Source of the DNA: JBBROS01 sp965213855
GTDB taxonomy: Bacteria > Pseudomonadota > Alphaproteobacteria > Acetobacterales > Acetobacteraceae
Assembly: GCA_965213855.1 (NCBI GenBank)
Contig: CBDCAA010000003.1
Coordinates: 62,001 to 126,000 of the forward strand
Reading direction: 5' to 3'
DNA: 64,000 bases
Shown: positions 1 through 8,361 of the stretch, piece after piece
Layout of the letters: each line of letters begins with the position of its first letter
How positions within the stretch are numbered: the stretch's first letter is position 1
Translations under genes and position numbers: made by a program
The notes under the pieces: generated by a model
Told to the model about the DNA's origin: nothing
What the model saw: the letters and a program-made list of their open reading frames with translations, nothing else
Database searches by the model: none

Positions 1-1
1 G

Positions 2-439
2 GTGGTCGCCCTGGGGTCGGGTGGCGCGAATATCGCCGAATCGAATGCGATGTCCTGCGTTTGGGGTTACGCGGCCGGATTGGACATGACACGGCGCGAT
101 ATCCAGGGCGAGGCGAAGAAGCTTGGGCGACCGTGGGATATGGGCAAGGGCTTCGACCATTCGGCACCGATCGGGAGGTTGCGCCCGGCGGCGGGGTTCG
201 ATCCAGGCCGCGGGGGGATCGAGTTGCAGGTGAATGGGGCGGTGCGGCAAAGCAGCGATCTGTCGAAACTCATCTGGAGCGTAGAGGAGACGATCGCTTA
301 TCTTTCAGAGCTGGTCCGGTTAGCGGCAGGGGACCTGATCTTTACCGGGACGCCCGAGGGTGTTGCGGCGGTCAAGCGGGGAGACGTGCTCGTCGGGAAG
401 ATCGACGGTGTACCGCCGGTCGAGGTGACGATCGGCTAG
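2..439 (+). CDS. Fumarylacetoacetate hydrolase family protein, fumarylpyruvate-hydrolase-like (5' end outside window)
   Basis: Only the C-terminal 145 residues are in view; the true start lies before the window. The segments GYAAGLDMTRRDIQ (about residues 22-35), KKLGRPWDMGKGFD just after it and TGTPEGVAAVKRGD (about 115-128) are the pattern of small soluble FAH enzymes. In that family the metal site holds Mg or Mn and the enzymes cleave fumarylpyruvate or related acylpyruvates at the end of gentisate-type ring cleavage. The N-terminal metal-binding Glu pair is not visible, so substrate and activity are inferred from family resemblance. No gene follows on the same strand, so this is the last gene of its unit. 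It could equally be an acylpyruvase or an oxaloacetate decarboxylase of the FAHD1 type. Confidence 0.8.
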   Translation: MVALGSGGANIAESNAMSCVWGYAAGLDMTRRDIQGEAKKLGRPWDMGKGFDHSAPIGRLRPAAGFDPGRGGIELQVNGAVRQSSDLSKLIWSVEETIAYLSELVRLAAGDLIFTGTPEGVAAVKRGDVLVGKIDGVPPVEVTIG

Positions 440-551
440 CGCTTCGCGCCAGTCCCGCGGCGGCTACCTTAAGCAAACCCTCTAAGCTTCAATGCCCGGC
501 TGCCGCCGATAACAGGCACCGCGGTCGTGAACCGCGGCGCCCTTGGTGTGG

Positions 552-917
552 CTAGTAGGGTGCGTAGTAGGCGGGAGGCGGCGCGTAGTAGACGGGTGGC
601 GGGGGCGCGACGTAGACGGGCGGCGGCGCGTAGTAAGGGGGTGCGAGAAGGGCCCCGAGGCCCAGGCCGAGAACGGCACCGCCGACGATGGCACCGCCGT
701 AGCCGAAGCCGCGACCATACCCGTAGCCGCGACCATAGCCGCCGTAACCGTAGTGGCCGTAGCCACCATAGCCGCCGTAGCCATGGCCATAACCGCCGTA
801 GCCGCCCCGCTGGGCCGCGGCCGGAGTGGGTGTGAACGCGAGTGCCGCCGCGAGTGGAAGAGCGATCGTGGTTGCGAGAAGCCTGTGGGCGAGAAGCTTG
901 CGGGCGAAGCGTGCCAT
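552..917 (-). CDS. Exported Gly/Tyr-rich and Pro/Tyr-rich small protein
   Basis: A 121-residue protein. A signal peptide covers about residues 1-36 (basic start, hydrophobic LLATTIALPLAAALAF, cleavage after PAAA). The mature part starts with GGYGGYGHGY-type repeats (about 37-72), passes through the Gly-rich hydrophobic stretch GGAIVGGAVLGLGLGALL, which resembles a glycine zipper, and ends in repeats of the form PPPVYYAPPPAYYAPY. An AGGTGG ribosome-binding site precedes the ATG. The composition suggests an envelope or surface protein of low complexity; no enzyme motif is visible and I recognise no named family. It stands alone, with about 110 bases to the FAH gene, which faces it convergently. 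Confidence 0.7.
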   Translation of the reverse strand: MARFARKLLAHRLLATTIALPLAAALAFTPTPAAAQRGGYGGYGHGYGGYGGYGHYGYGGYGRGYGYGRGFGYGGAIVGGAVLGLGLGALLAPPYYAPPPVYVAPPPPVYYAPPPAYYAPY

Positions 918-1311
918 TGGACACCACCTTGCATGTGACTAGGCCGGTTGGCCTTGCAGTTAAGTAAGGGCCGGGTGTGGCGAAGTTAAGGCGGACGGGC
1001 CGGGGTCGCGGGTTCTTGTTTCGGTCAGGCTTGGTCGCGATGCGGTAGCCGCTCCCGGCACGGTCATCGTATGCACGCTTGAATAGGAAAGAAAGCTTGC
1101 ATGCTGCCCCGGTTTCGGGTATCTATGTCGGCATGCTCGGGCCATCGGGGGATGGTGCCGGCTCCATGAAAACGGGGTGCGGTGATGCACCGGGCGAGCC
1201 TTGGGCCGGCTTGTCCGGTTCTCATCCGGCTCGCCTTGCCGCCAAGCGACGGGCTTTAGCGCCGTCAAGCGGTGTGCCGGCCTCATGGCGATGATTGTGC
1301 CAGGATGTTTG
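918..1311. other. Intergenic stretch without a supported gene
   Basis: About 390 bases between the start of the Gly/Tyr-rich gene (minus) and the terminase remnant (plus). Open frames here lack family motifs and ribosome-binding sites. The first 50 bases are the leader and promoter region of the minus-strand gene. I see no RNA gene or strong hairpin. Confidence 0.4.
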
Positions 1312-1656
1312 ATGGCGAAATCCAAAGCATTGCCACACACGGACGACGAGGCGCGGCGCAAGCTGCACACACGGTTGGATGAGTGGGCGAAGGTTGCCCT
1401 CGCACCGCAGGGCTTGGCCCCGGCGCGGCACCATAAGCTGATGATTCAGGAACTGGAGGGATTGGCGAAGGGCCGGTGGGACCGGCTGATGATCTTGTTG
1501 CCCCCCGGGTCGGCTAAGTCGACCTACACGAGCGTCAACGTTCTGATGGGGACTCTGGGCGCGATGTCGACCAGCGTCGTTAGCTACTGGGTCGGCAGCA
1601 GTGCCGGTTCGGCGCGCAAGGATGACCACCTTGCCAGGCTCGCCGACCGAGTGTGA
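1312..1656 (+). pseudogene. Truncated phage terminase large subunit (ATPase N-terminus)
   Basis: From the ATG at 1312 the frame gives 114 residues. RHHKLMIQELEGLAKG, then WDRLMILLPPGSAKSTYTSV, is the N-terminal Walker A region of phage DNA-packaging terminases (the ATPase that drives DNA into the capsid); PPGSAKST is the P-loop. Family members run to roughly 450-550 residues. Here similarity fades right after TYTSV: the remaining 40 or so residues look like random reading and the frame stops, so Walker B and the nuclease domain are absent. No other phage gene is nearby. It is best read as the relic of a prophage or a gene-transfer remnant, not a working packaging enzyme. Confidence 0.65.
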
Positions 1657-1692
1657 GGTGCGCAGGCCGGAGAGACACACGGCCATCGCATG

Positions 1693-2178
1693 TTAGCTTC
1701 GCGTAGTGCGCCGGGCCGGCGTCGTGGCTCGGGGCGCTGGTTCCACAGTCGCGGGCGCAACACCTTCACCGCGGGCAATGCTGACGGCAACCTGCAAGAC
1801 CGCATCCGGCGTGTTTGGCGTATTCGATGCCAGCGCGACCGAAAAGCGATCCTCGCCGACGAAGCGATGCTCAGCCGTATACTCGATCCGCGTTTCACCG
1901 CCGATCTTTTGGATGAGTATGTAGCCGTGCTGCGGTCGCGTTCTGACCAAGCCGAACTTGAATGGCTCGCCGGTCTTGTCCTTGGTGTGCACGGCACACC
2001 AACCATCGTTCGTCATCGTGATAGTCGCTGTCCCCTTGGAGAGATCAACTGACGATGGTGTGCAGGTCTTCGCGATACCCTCGTTCGATTCCGCGGTTGC
2101 GGTGACGACCTGCGGCTGCTGCATGCAGCCGGTGACGGCAAAGGCGGTGCCGATGATCGCGGACAGATGTTTGTTCAA
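1693..2178 (-). CDS. Putative lipoprotein with Ig-like fold, TTG start
   Basis: 161 residues from a TTG at 2178. That start is chosen because AGGAG sits 7 bases upstream, and because it puts the signal peptide LNKHLSAIIGTAFAVTGC directly at the N terminus with a lipobox (VTGC) ending at about residue 18. A longer ATG-start reading to 2220 would bury the signal. The mature domain (about 40-140) alternates short beta-like stretches (TATITMTNDGWCAVHT, YILIQKIGGETRIEYT, DAVLQVAVSIARGE) like bacterial Ig-like or cadherin-like domains, and has two Cys that could pair. The C-terminal 20 residues are Ala/Thr/Arg-rich. Function unknown; membrane anchoring by lipidation is inferred. Confidence 0.65.
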   Translation of the reverse strand: MNKHLSAIIGTAFAVTGCMQQPQVVTATAESNEGIAKTCTPSSVDLSKGTATITMTNDGWCAVHTKDKTGEPFKFGLVRTRPQHGYILIQKIGGETRIEYTAEHRFVGEDRFSVALASNTPNTPDAVLQVAVSIARGEGVAPATVEPAPRATTPARRTTRS

Positions 2179-2471
2179 CGCGTAACTCCTGGACGGTCTT
2201 CGGCCGCGTTGCTGCCACAAGCGGACGGCTGCGCCAAGGCATGGGACTGTACGCTGTCTCGGGTCCGGTTGGTGAGGGTCGGTTCGTCATGATACGGCAA
2301 CGGCCATGCGATCGATCTCGTGGCGCGGTTCTCCTGCGCTTCGAGGCGAGAGCGATGGGCACTTGCGGAACTCGCGACCAGGGAGTTGCCGCGTTTACAT
2401 GCGCGCAGAGTCACGCGCGCCTACTCGTTTGCAGTGCGTGCCAAACAGCCTCTCAGCGTGATCGATCGTGG

Positions 2472-3506
2472 CTATCGCGTGCCGAACGTAAATACCGTCG
2501 TCGCCTTGAACGGCCTCCCGGGGCGAAGCGTCGTCGAGGCAAACGTAGGCTGATTTGGAGCGTCCTGGGCGTGCTCAGCTTCAAAGCAAATTCCATCGCC
2601 GGATCGATAGGTGCGGTTCGAGGGACCCGCTAGCGCGCCGGTCAGGTTGTTTCCGGTGTAGACATGCACAATGGGTTGGGTCGTCGAGACGGTGAGGGTG
2701 CGTCCGCTGAGAGGCTCAGACAAGACTGCGGCGCGGCGAAGTCCCGTGCCCGGAATAATGAACGCGTGATCATAGCCATGGGCACGCTGCAATTGGACAT
2801 GGGCGTCTCGGATCCGATGGCCGATCGGGCAAGATACGCGGAAGTCGAACGGCGTGCCGGCAACGGGCATAACCTCGCCGGTCGGGATGCCGTCGGGTCG
2901 GATTGGAAGAAAGTCGTTGGCGTCGATTGACAGGATGTGGCCGAAGACGTCGCCGTCGCCTTCTCCGCACAGGTTGAAATAGGAGTGGTTCGTCAGGTTG
3001 AGGATCGTGGCGGCATCGGTCGACGCGAAGAAGTCGATCGTCAATTCTGGTCCGTCGAGGCTGTAACGCACGGTGGTCTCTACCGTCCCGGGAAAGCCTT
3101 CGTCTCCGTCCGGGCTGATCAGCACGAGTTCCAGGTGGGCCGCGCTGTGGCTGGAGATCGCCCAGTTCCGTTTCCCGAAACCGTTCCGGCCTCCATGCAG
3201 GGTGTGCGGTGGGGAGCTGATGGTCAGCTGGTAGTCCGTTCCATCCAGGCGAAAGCGACCATGGTCGATGCGCCCGGCGTATCGACCCGGAACTGCGCCG
3301 AAATGCGGGCTATGAGCAATATAATCTTCGAGCGAGGACAGTCCGAGTGCGACGTTGCGGCGTTGGCCGTCCCGATCGGGTACCTCGATCGACTGTATGA
3401 CCGCTCCGAATGTGAGCAGCCGGACTTCGGCGTGGTTGTTGGAAAGGCAAACGCGATAGACCGGGTCGCCGGCAGGCATCAGGCCGAACAGTTCTGACAC
3501 GGTCAT
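2472..3506 (-). CDS. galM: Aldose 1-epimerase (galactose mutarotase)
   Basis: 344 residues, the normal length of bacterial GalM, which interconverts alpha and beta anomers of galactose, glucose and related sugars in the cytoplasm. The active-site pattern is complete: R75 in PGRYAGRI, H104 in TLHGG, H174 in NLTNHSYFNL, D246 in YDHAF and E309 in CFEAE. In characterised GalM the corresponding Glu and His act as base and acid. There is no signal peptide. It is a single gene, facing a divergent dehydrogenase gene 177 bases away. No galactose operon genes are adjacent, so its main sugar cannot be told from context. Confidence 0.93.
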   Translation of the reverse strand: MTVSELFGLMPAGDPVYRVCLSNNHAEVRLLTFGAVIQSIEVPDRDGQRRNVALGLSSLEDYIAHSPHFGAVPGRYAGRIDHGRFRLDGTDYQLTISSPPHTLHGGRNGFGKRNWAISSHSAAHLELVLISPDGDEGFPGTVETTVRYSLDGPELTIDFFASTDAATILNLTNHSYFNLCGEGDGDVFGHILSIDANDFLPIRPDGIPTGEVMPVAGTPFDFRVSCPIGHRIRDAHVQLQRAHGYDHAFIIPGTGLRRAAVLSEPLSGRTLTVSTTQPIVHVYTGNNLTGALAGPSNRTYRSGDGICFEAEHAQDAPNQPTFASTTLRPGRPFKATTVFTFGTR

Positions 3507-3683
3507 GCTCCGGCTGGTGGGGCTTTATCCTGCAATCGTCAGGTTCTTGCGGCAATCGGCAAACCTCTCCGCATTCGGCCCCTCGCATTTTGCCCCGTTC
3601 TCGCGTGCCGATTCGTCCCTCAATTTGCGCCCATGCGTGCCGCAGGTCGGTGTTAGCCTGTCCCAAGTCGTGGGAGACGGGCG

Positions 3684-4526
3684 ATGGCGGTGATCGGGAT
3701 CGTGGCACCAGGAGCGATGGGCAGTGCAGTCGCGGTTCGTCTCCGCGAGCATGGCGCGCAAATTTTGACGCTACTGCTTGGGCGAAGCGAAGCGAGCAGA
3801 GCGCGTGCGGCATCGGCTGGGATGATCGGCAGCGGCCTCGCGGAGCTTGCCGCCGCTGACATCATCTTGTCGATCGTGCCGCCTGGTTCCGCGGCAGCGA
3901 TTGCGGCCGAGCTTGCGGCGGCACTACGGGATGCGTCGACAAAGCCGGTCTACGTCGACTGCAATGCGGTGGATGTTCGGACGGTCGAGCAGGTCGGCAA
4001 TATCATTGCCGAGAGTGGAGCGCGGTTTGTGGATGGAGGGATCATCGGAGCGCCTCCCAGACCCGGAACGGCGGGTCCAACTTTTTACCTGTCCGGCTCT
4101 GCGGCAGCGGAGGTCGGGGCGAGACTGCGTGCTCTTGGGTTGGTTGCAACGGTCATCGACGGACCGGTTGGGGCGGCTTCGGCTCTGAAAATGAGCTATG
4201 CCGGGATTACCAAAGGCCTGTCGGCGATCGCTTCGATGATGATTCTTGGCGCAGAGCGAGCCGGGGCCGGGGCCGCACTGCGTGCGGAGTTGGCAACCAG
4301 CCAACCAGAGCTGCACGCGCGGTTCGCATCGAGCCTGCCGGACATGATACCGAAGGCATACCGCTGGGTGGCCGAGATGCGCGAGATCGCCGCGTTCCTT
4401 GGAGAGGACGAGGCAGCTGCCGCTACGTTCCGGGCGGTCGCGGAATTCTATGAGCGTATCGCGTTGGATGCCGCCCGGCAGCGCTCAGAGGTGAGCGTCA
4501 TTGAGAAATTCGCCGGAACTAAATGA
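3684..4526 (+). CDS. NAD(P)-dependent 6-phosphogluconate-dehydrogenase-like oxidoreductase (DUF1932 C-terminus)
   Basis: 280 residues. A Rossmann fold opens at the N terminus with GIVAPGAMGSAVA (residues 5-17). The NAD(P)-binding half runs to about residue 165, with VDCNAVDVRTV and FVDGGIIGAPPRPG matching the beta-hydroxyacid dehydrogenase / 6-phosphogluconate dehydrogenase superfamily. An all-helical C-terminal half starts at ALKMSYAGITKGL, the DUF1932 pattern, with the candidate catalytic Lys in LKMSYAG. GGGAG lies 7 bases before the ATG. The substrate is unknown; relatives act on small hydroxyacids. It stands alone, with the tRNA-Leu gene starting about 10 bases after its stop on the other strand. 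Confidence 0.8.
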   Translation: MAVIGIVAPGAMGSAVAVRLREHGAQILTLLLGRSEASRARAASAGMIGSGLAELAAADIILSIVPPGSAAAIAAELAAALRDASTKPVYVDCNAVDVRTVEQVGNIIAESGARFVDGGIIGAPPRPGTAGPTFYLSGSAAAEVGARLRALGLVATVIDGPVGAASALKMSYAGITKGLSAIASMMILGAERAGAGAALRAELATSQPELHARFASSLPDMIPKAYRWVAEMREIAAFLGEDEAAAATFRAVAEFYERIALDAARQRSEVSVIEKFAGTK

Positions 4527-4535
4527 CCGCTGACA

Positions 4536-4618
4536 TGCCCGCCGCCGGACTCGAACCGGCAAGCCCTCACGGACGTCGGATTTTAAGTCCGCTGCGTTTA
4601 CCATTCCGCCAGGCGGGC
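4536..4618 (-). tRNA. tRNA-Leu, anticodon UAA
   Basis: On the minus strand the acceptor arms GCCCGCC and GGCGGGC pair fully with an A discriminator. The anticodon loop CTTAAAA contains TAA, which reads UUA and UUG leucine codons. The T arm is GCCGG TTCGAGT CCGGC. A long variable arm between the anticodon stem and the T arm is typical of class II tRNA-Leu. The outermost anticodon-stem pair is a G-A mismatch and CCA is not encoded. It lies between two protein genes. Confidence 0.92.
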
Positions 4619-4628
4619 ACCAACCGGG

Positions 4629-5549
4629 TCAGCCAGGGTCCGCTTTACCGATCTCTACTGCGATGTCCAGCGCCCTGCGGATCAGCGTCTCGCTCGCCTC
4701 TGGCGTACGGAAGGCGCTGTGGGCCGACAGGGTGACGTTATCCAGCGATGTCAGCACATCTCCTGCCGGAAGCGGTTCCTCATCGAAGACGTCCAGTGCG
4801 GCATGCGCCAATGCTCCACTTCGCAGAGCCGCGACCATCGCTCCCGTATCGACGATTGCGCCCCGGGCGGTGTTGATCAGGATCGAGCCGGGCCGCATTG
4901 CCGCCAGCCGCGTCCGATCCATGAACCCCCGAGTCTCATCGGTCAGCAGGAGATGGAGGGAGACGACGTGGCTCTCGGCAAGCAGCCGCTCCAATGGCAC
5001 GAACTCGACACCGGGCGAGGTCTTCGGCGTCCGATTCCAGGCGAGGACGCGCATGCCGCCACCGCCGGCAATCCGCGCCACTTCAGCGGCTATGCCGCCG
5101 AAACCGATCAGGCCGATTGTCTTGCCGGTCAACTGCATGCCTTCGGTCCGCAGCCAGGCGCCGGCGCGCATGCCGCCATCCATTCGCGCCAACCCTCTCG
5201 CACCCGCCCACATCAGTGCGATCGCGTGCTCGGCGACTGCGATGTCGCCGTAGCCTTTGATGATGTGCACCGTAATCCCCAGCGCTGCCAGCGCGTCCGG
5301 GTCCATGTAGCTTCTTGCGCCCGTGCCGAGGAAGATGACGTGCTTCAGGCCTGTGCAGCGCGCCAACGCGTCGGTGGGCAGGAAGGTGTGATCGTCGAGC
5401 ATAAAATCGAAGCCGGAGAGCAGGCCGGGTAGCGCGTCCGGCGCAATCTCATCTTGCCGGTTGAGGGTGACGGGCGGATCGCTCGGCCGCACCACCGCAT
5501 GATAGACACTGTCGAGATCGCCGCTCGCGTCGAGAAAGATGCCCTTCAT
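4629..5549 (-). CDS. D-isomer-specific 2-hydroxyacid dehydrogenase family protein
   Basis: 306 residues from the ATG at 5549, chosen because GGAGG lies 4 bases upstream and the protein then begins with the first strand of the fold (MKGIFLDASG); a longer frame upstream has no such support. The NAD-binding domain holds IGLIGFGGIA (about 145-154). The catalytic triad of the family is present: R229 in NTARG, E258 in DEEPL and H277 in SAHSAFRT. Such cytoplasmic enzymes reduce or oxidise 2-keto and 2-hydroxy acids (glyoxylate, hydroxypyruvate, phosphoglycerate); the substrate cannot be told here. The neighbour upstream is divergent, and the tRNA-Leu gene lies 10 bases downstream. Confidence 0.85.
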   Translation of the reverse strand: MKGIFLDASGDLDSVYHAVVRPSDPPVTLNRQDEIAPDALPGLLSGFDFMLDDHTFLPTDALARCTGLKHVIFLGTGARSYMDPDALAALGITVHIIKGYGDIAVAEHAIALMWAGARGLARMDGGMRAGAWLRTEGMQLTGKTIGLIGFGGIAAEVARIAGGGGMRVLAWNRTPKTSPGVEFVPLERLLAESHVVSLHLLLTDETRGFMDRTRLAAMRPGSILINTARGAIVDTGAMVAALRSGALAHAALDVFDEEPLPAGDVLTSLDNVTLSAHSAFRTPEASETLIRRALDIAVEIGKADPG

Positions 5550-5667
5550 GTCGCCTCCATCGTGCCCGGCGATCCTGCGCGAAGCCTTAGCGCTCGGCAA
5601 CGACTGGACGTAAGCCGAGGCTTGTGTGTGCATTGACGCGATGGGCAGCGCAGCCCACGTTTATACT

Positions 5668-6546
5668 ATGCGCCTGACGCTTATCGCCGTGTTCGCTCTC
5701 CTGGCGGCGCCACTCGTGGCGGAGCACGTCGTCGGATACGGTCGGCCTGGTGAGCCTGTGATCATCGATGTCGCGGCTGCGACAGGAAAGCGCCCGTATG
5801 ACGGCCCGCACTTCTCCGGCAAACCCCCCCCGTTGGGCGCCCCGGACGACCGCGGCAGTCTGGACAGCGTTGCTCCAAGCTCGGCCGATCGCCTGCCTTC
5901 GGCCGGGACGCGCCCCGTCAGCAGCGGGTCGGGTTTTGTGGTTGCGCCGGGTCGCGTGTTGACCAACAACCACGTCGTCGACGAGTGCGGAACCATGGTC
6001 GCCCGCAATTCGAGGGGGGCCCGCAGCCCGGCCCGGGTCCTCGCGACCGATCGGCGCCGTGACCTCGCCTTGCTCTCGGTCCTGCCTGACACCGGGCCGC
6101 CACTGACGTTCCGTGAAGCGCCACCTGTTCATCGCGGCGAAGCGGTGATCACCTACGGCTTCCCACTTTCAGGCTTGGCAACATCCGGCCCGACCTTGAC
6201 CACGGGGGATTTGAGCGCCCTGGCCGGGCTGAGAGACAATCCCACGAACTTCCAGATCACGGCACCGGTGAACCCCGGCAACTCGGGCGGACCGCTATTC
6301 GACAGCCAGGGCAATGTCATTGGGGTCGTCGTCAGCAAGCTCAATGCCATGCGAACCGCAGAGATGACGGGCGGTGACATTCCGCAGAACGTCAACTTTG
6401 CCGTGAAGGGCACGGAAGCACTGACGTTCTTGCGGGCCAACAACACGCAGCCGCGGACAGTCAGCAGCAGCGGGCCCGATCGGCGCAACACCGAGATCGA
6501 CGACATCGCCAATCCGTCGACCGTCTACCTGCAATGCTTCCCGTGA
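5668..6546 (+). CDS. Exported trypsin-like serine protease (HtrA/DegP-type catalytic domain)
   Basis: 292 residues from the ATG at 5668, which places a signal peptide (MRLTLIAVFALLAAPLVA) at the N terminus; two earlier in-frame ATGs at 5626 and 5641 would bury it. A Pro/Ser-rich stretch (about 40-85) leads into the protease domain with the full triad: H102 in LTNNHVVDE, D132 in RDLALL and S206 in NPGNSGGPL. No PDZ domain follows: the chain ends about 85 residues after the Ser, so it is shorter than DegP. In HtrA relatives this fold degrades misfolded envelope proteins; a periplasmic role is inferred. The bifunctional PBP gene follows 21 bases later and may be cotranscribed. Confidence 0.85.
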   Translation: MRLTLIAVFALLAAPLVAEHVVGYGRPGEPVIIDVAAATGKRPYDGPHFSGKPPPLGAPDDRGSLDSVAPSSADRLPSAGTRPVSSGSGFVVAPGRVLTNNHVVDECGTMVARNSRGARSPARVLATDRRRDLALLSVLPDTGPPLTFREAPPVHRGEAVITYGFPLSGLATSGPTLTTGDLSALAGLRDNPTNFQITAPVNPGNSGGPLFDSQGNVIGVVVSKLNAMRTAEMTGGDIPQNVNFAVKGTEALTFLRANNTQPRTVSSSGPDRRNTEIDDIANPSTVYLQCFP

Positions 6547-6567
6547 CGGCGTAGGCCAGCCGAGGCG

Positions 6568-8361
6568 ATGCGCACGCGGCTGGGCCTGTCGGCCCATGAG
6601 GTCGTCTCAACCCGGCAACCACGGCGTTGGCGGTGGCGCCTGCTACGAATGATCGTCATTCTTACCGTGTGGGCAGGACTTGTCGGGACGGGTGCAGTCC
6701 TTTGGCTCGCCCGCGACATACCGCGACCAGAGACCGCGCTGGACGCGGCACGACGTCCCGGGCTGACGCTGGAAGATAGAGCCGGCCACCCGTTCGCGAC
6801 CTTTGGCGACGTCGTCGGCGAGCCGCTTCGGCTGACGGACATGCCTCACGCGCTGCCGGCGGCGGTTGTGGCCGTCGAGGATCGTCGCTTCTGGTCGCAT
6901 CCCGGTCTCGACCTCATCGGGGTTGCGCGCGCGGTCGCCGTGAACACACGGGCCGGGAAGCTCGTCCAGGGCGGCTCCACCTTGACCCAACAGGTCGCGA
7001 AAAACCTATTTCTCACCAATGCTCGCACCCTTCGCCGAAAAGTGCAGGAGCTGCTGCTAACCCTTTGGCTGGAGCGCACGTTCACGAAGACCGAAATCCT
7101 CGAGATCTGGCTCAACCGCGTTTATCTCGGCTCTGGCGCATGGGGCGTGGACGCCGCTGCGCGGCTGTATTTCGGCACCTCCGCCCGCAACCTCAACCTG
7201 TGGCAATCGGCGGTCCTGGCCGGCATTCCCCGCGCTCCCTCGCGCTTCAATCCGCGCTTCGATCCAGTGGCTGCCGCGGCTCGTGGGCGAGAGGTCCTGG
7301 CGGCCATGGTCGACACCGGCGCCATTCCGCGGGCGGACGCCGATGCTGCGGCAGCCCAGATCGTCTTCCCGCCTCGGCCTGCCGTTGCCGGCTGGTTCGC
7401 CGACTGGGTCGCAGACGCTTCGTCCGCAATCGTGCCGCAAGGCGCGGACGCCATCTTGCGCACGACGCTCGATGCGCAGTTGCAGACGTTGGCAGAGGGC
7501 CGGCTGAACACGATCCTGACCGGACCAGGCGCCCAGGCCGGCATTGGGCAGGGCGCCGTGATCGTGCTCGACGCCAGCACTGGGGCCGTTCGCGCGATGG
7601 TCGGGGGCCGCGACTATGGGTCCAGCCCCTACAACCGGGCCGTCATGGCCCGCCGCCAACCGGGGTCGACGTTCAAGGCCTTCGTGTGGCTCGCGGCCTT
7701 GGAGCACGGTCTGCATCCCGACGACACCGTGCTCGACGCGCCGCTCCACCTCGGCACCTGGAACCCGCAAAACTTCGACCTGGGCTATCGTGGCGAGGTC
7801 ACGCTAGAGGACGCGCTGGCGCTTTCGCTGAACACCGCGTCCGTGCGCCTGGCATTACAAGCAGGAGGCGCCAAGGCAATCATCGCGGTCGCGCGTCGGT
7901 TAGGGATCACAAGCAGCCTGCCGGACGACCTGTCGCTGGCTCTGGGCACCGGGGAGGTCGGGGAGCTCGAACTGGCGGCTGCCTACGCGACCATCCTAAA
8001 CGGCGGTCGGCTGGTGACGCCGACCGGCATCGAGAGCGCCGAAGTCGACCACAGGACGATTGCGCTCCTGCATCCGTCCATGGACCGCGTCATCGAAGTT
8101 GACCATGCATCCGAGATGTCGCGCATGCTGGCGGCCGTCGTCAGCCGGGGCACCGGCCGTGGCGCCGCGATCCCGGGCCGCCTCGTTTGGGGCAAGACGG
8201 GCACCAGCCAGGATTTCAGAGACGCTTGGTTCGTGGGGGGGTTCGGCACCACGGTCATCGCCGTGTGGCTCGGCAACGACGACGGGCGGCCGATGCGCAA
8301 CGTCGGCGGGAGCGGGTTGCCTGCGAGGCTTTTTCACGAGATCGCGTCCGAGATCCACTGA
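6568..8361 (+). CDS. Bifunctional penicillin-binding protein, class A (GT51 transglycosylase + transpeptidase)
   Basis: 597 residues. A cytoplasmic basic stretch is followed by one membrane helix (about 25-47). The glycosyltransferase 51 domain carries catalytic E104 in VEDRRFW, then GGSTLTQQVAKNLFL (about 135-149) and IWLNRVYLGSGAWG (about 180-193). The transpeptidase domain shows S367-x-x-K370 in QPGSTFK, S420-L-N422 and K543-T-G in WGKTGTS. It polymerises lipid II and crosslinks peptidoglycan in the periplasm. It is shorter than E. coli PBP1a or PBP1b and lacks extra domains, resembling compact PBP1-type enzymes of alphaproteobacteria. It starts 21 bases after the protease gene. Its stop codon directly abuts the stop codon of the convergent porin gene. 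Confidence 0.93.
   Translation: MRTRLGLSAHEVVSTRQPRRWRWRLLRMIVILTVWAGLVGTGAVLWLARDIPRPETALDAARRPGLTLEDRAGHPFATFGDVVGEPLRLTDMPHALPAAVVAVEDRRFWSHPGLDLIGVARAVAVNTRAGKLVQGGSTLTQQVAKNLFLTNARTLRRKVQELLLTLWLERTFTKTEILEIWLNRVYLGSGAWGVDAAARLYFGTSARNLNLWQSAVLAGIPRAPSRFNPRFDPVAAAARGREVLAAMVDTGAIPRADADAAAAQIVFPPRPAVAGWFADWVADASSAIVPQGADAILRTTLDAQLQTLAEGRLNTILTGPGAQAGIGQGAVIVLDASTGAVRAMVGGRDYGSSPYNRAVMARRQPGSTFKAFVWLAALEHGLHPDDTVLDAPLHLGTWNPQNFDLGYRGEVTLEDALALSLNTASVRLALQAGGAKAIIAVARRLGITSSLPDDLSLALGTGEVGELELAAAYATILNGGRLVTPTGIESAEVDHRTIALLHPSMDRVIEVDHASEMSRMLAAVVSRGTGRGAAIPGRLVWGKTGTSQDFRDAWFVGGFGTTVIAVWLGNDDGRPMRNVGGSGLPARLFHEIASEIH

Noticed and set aside
5550..5667. Extended N termini for both the 2-hydroxyacid dehydrogenase (to 5633) and the protease (to 5626), which would make the divergent genes overlap.
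   Set aside because: The later starts have a ribosome-binding site (dehydrogenase) or put the signal peptide at the N terminus (protease).
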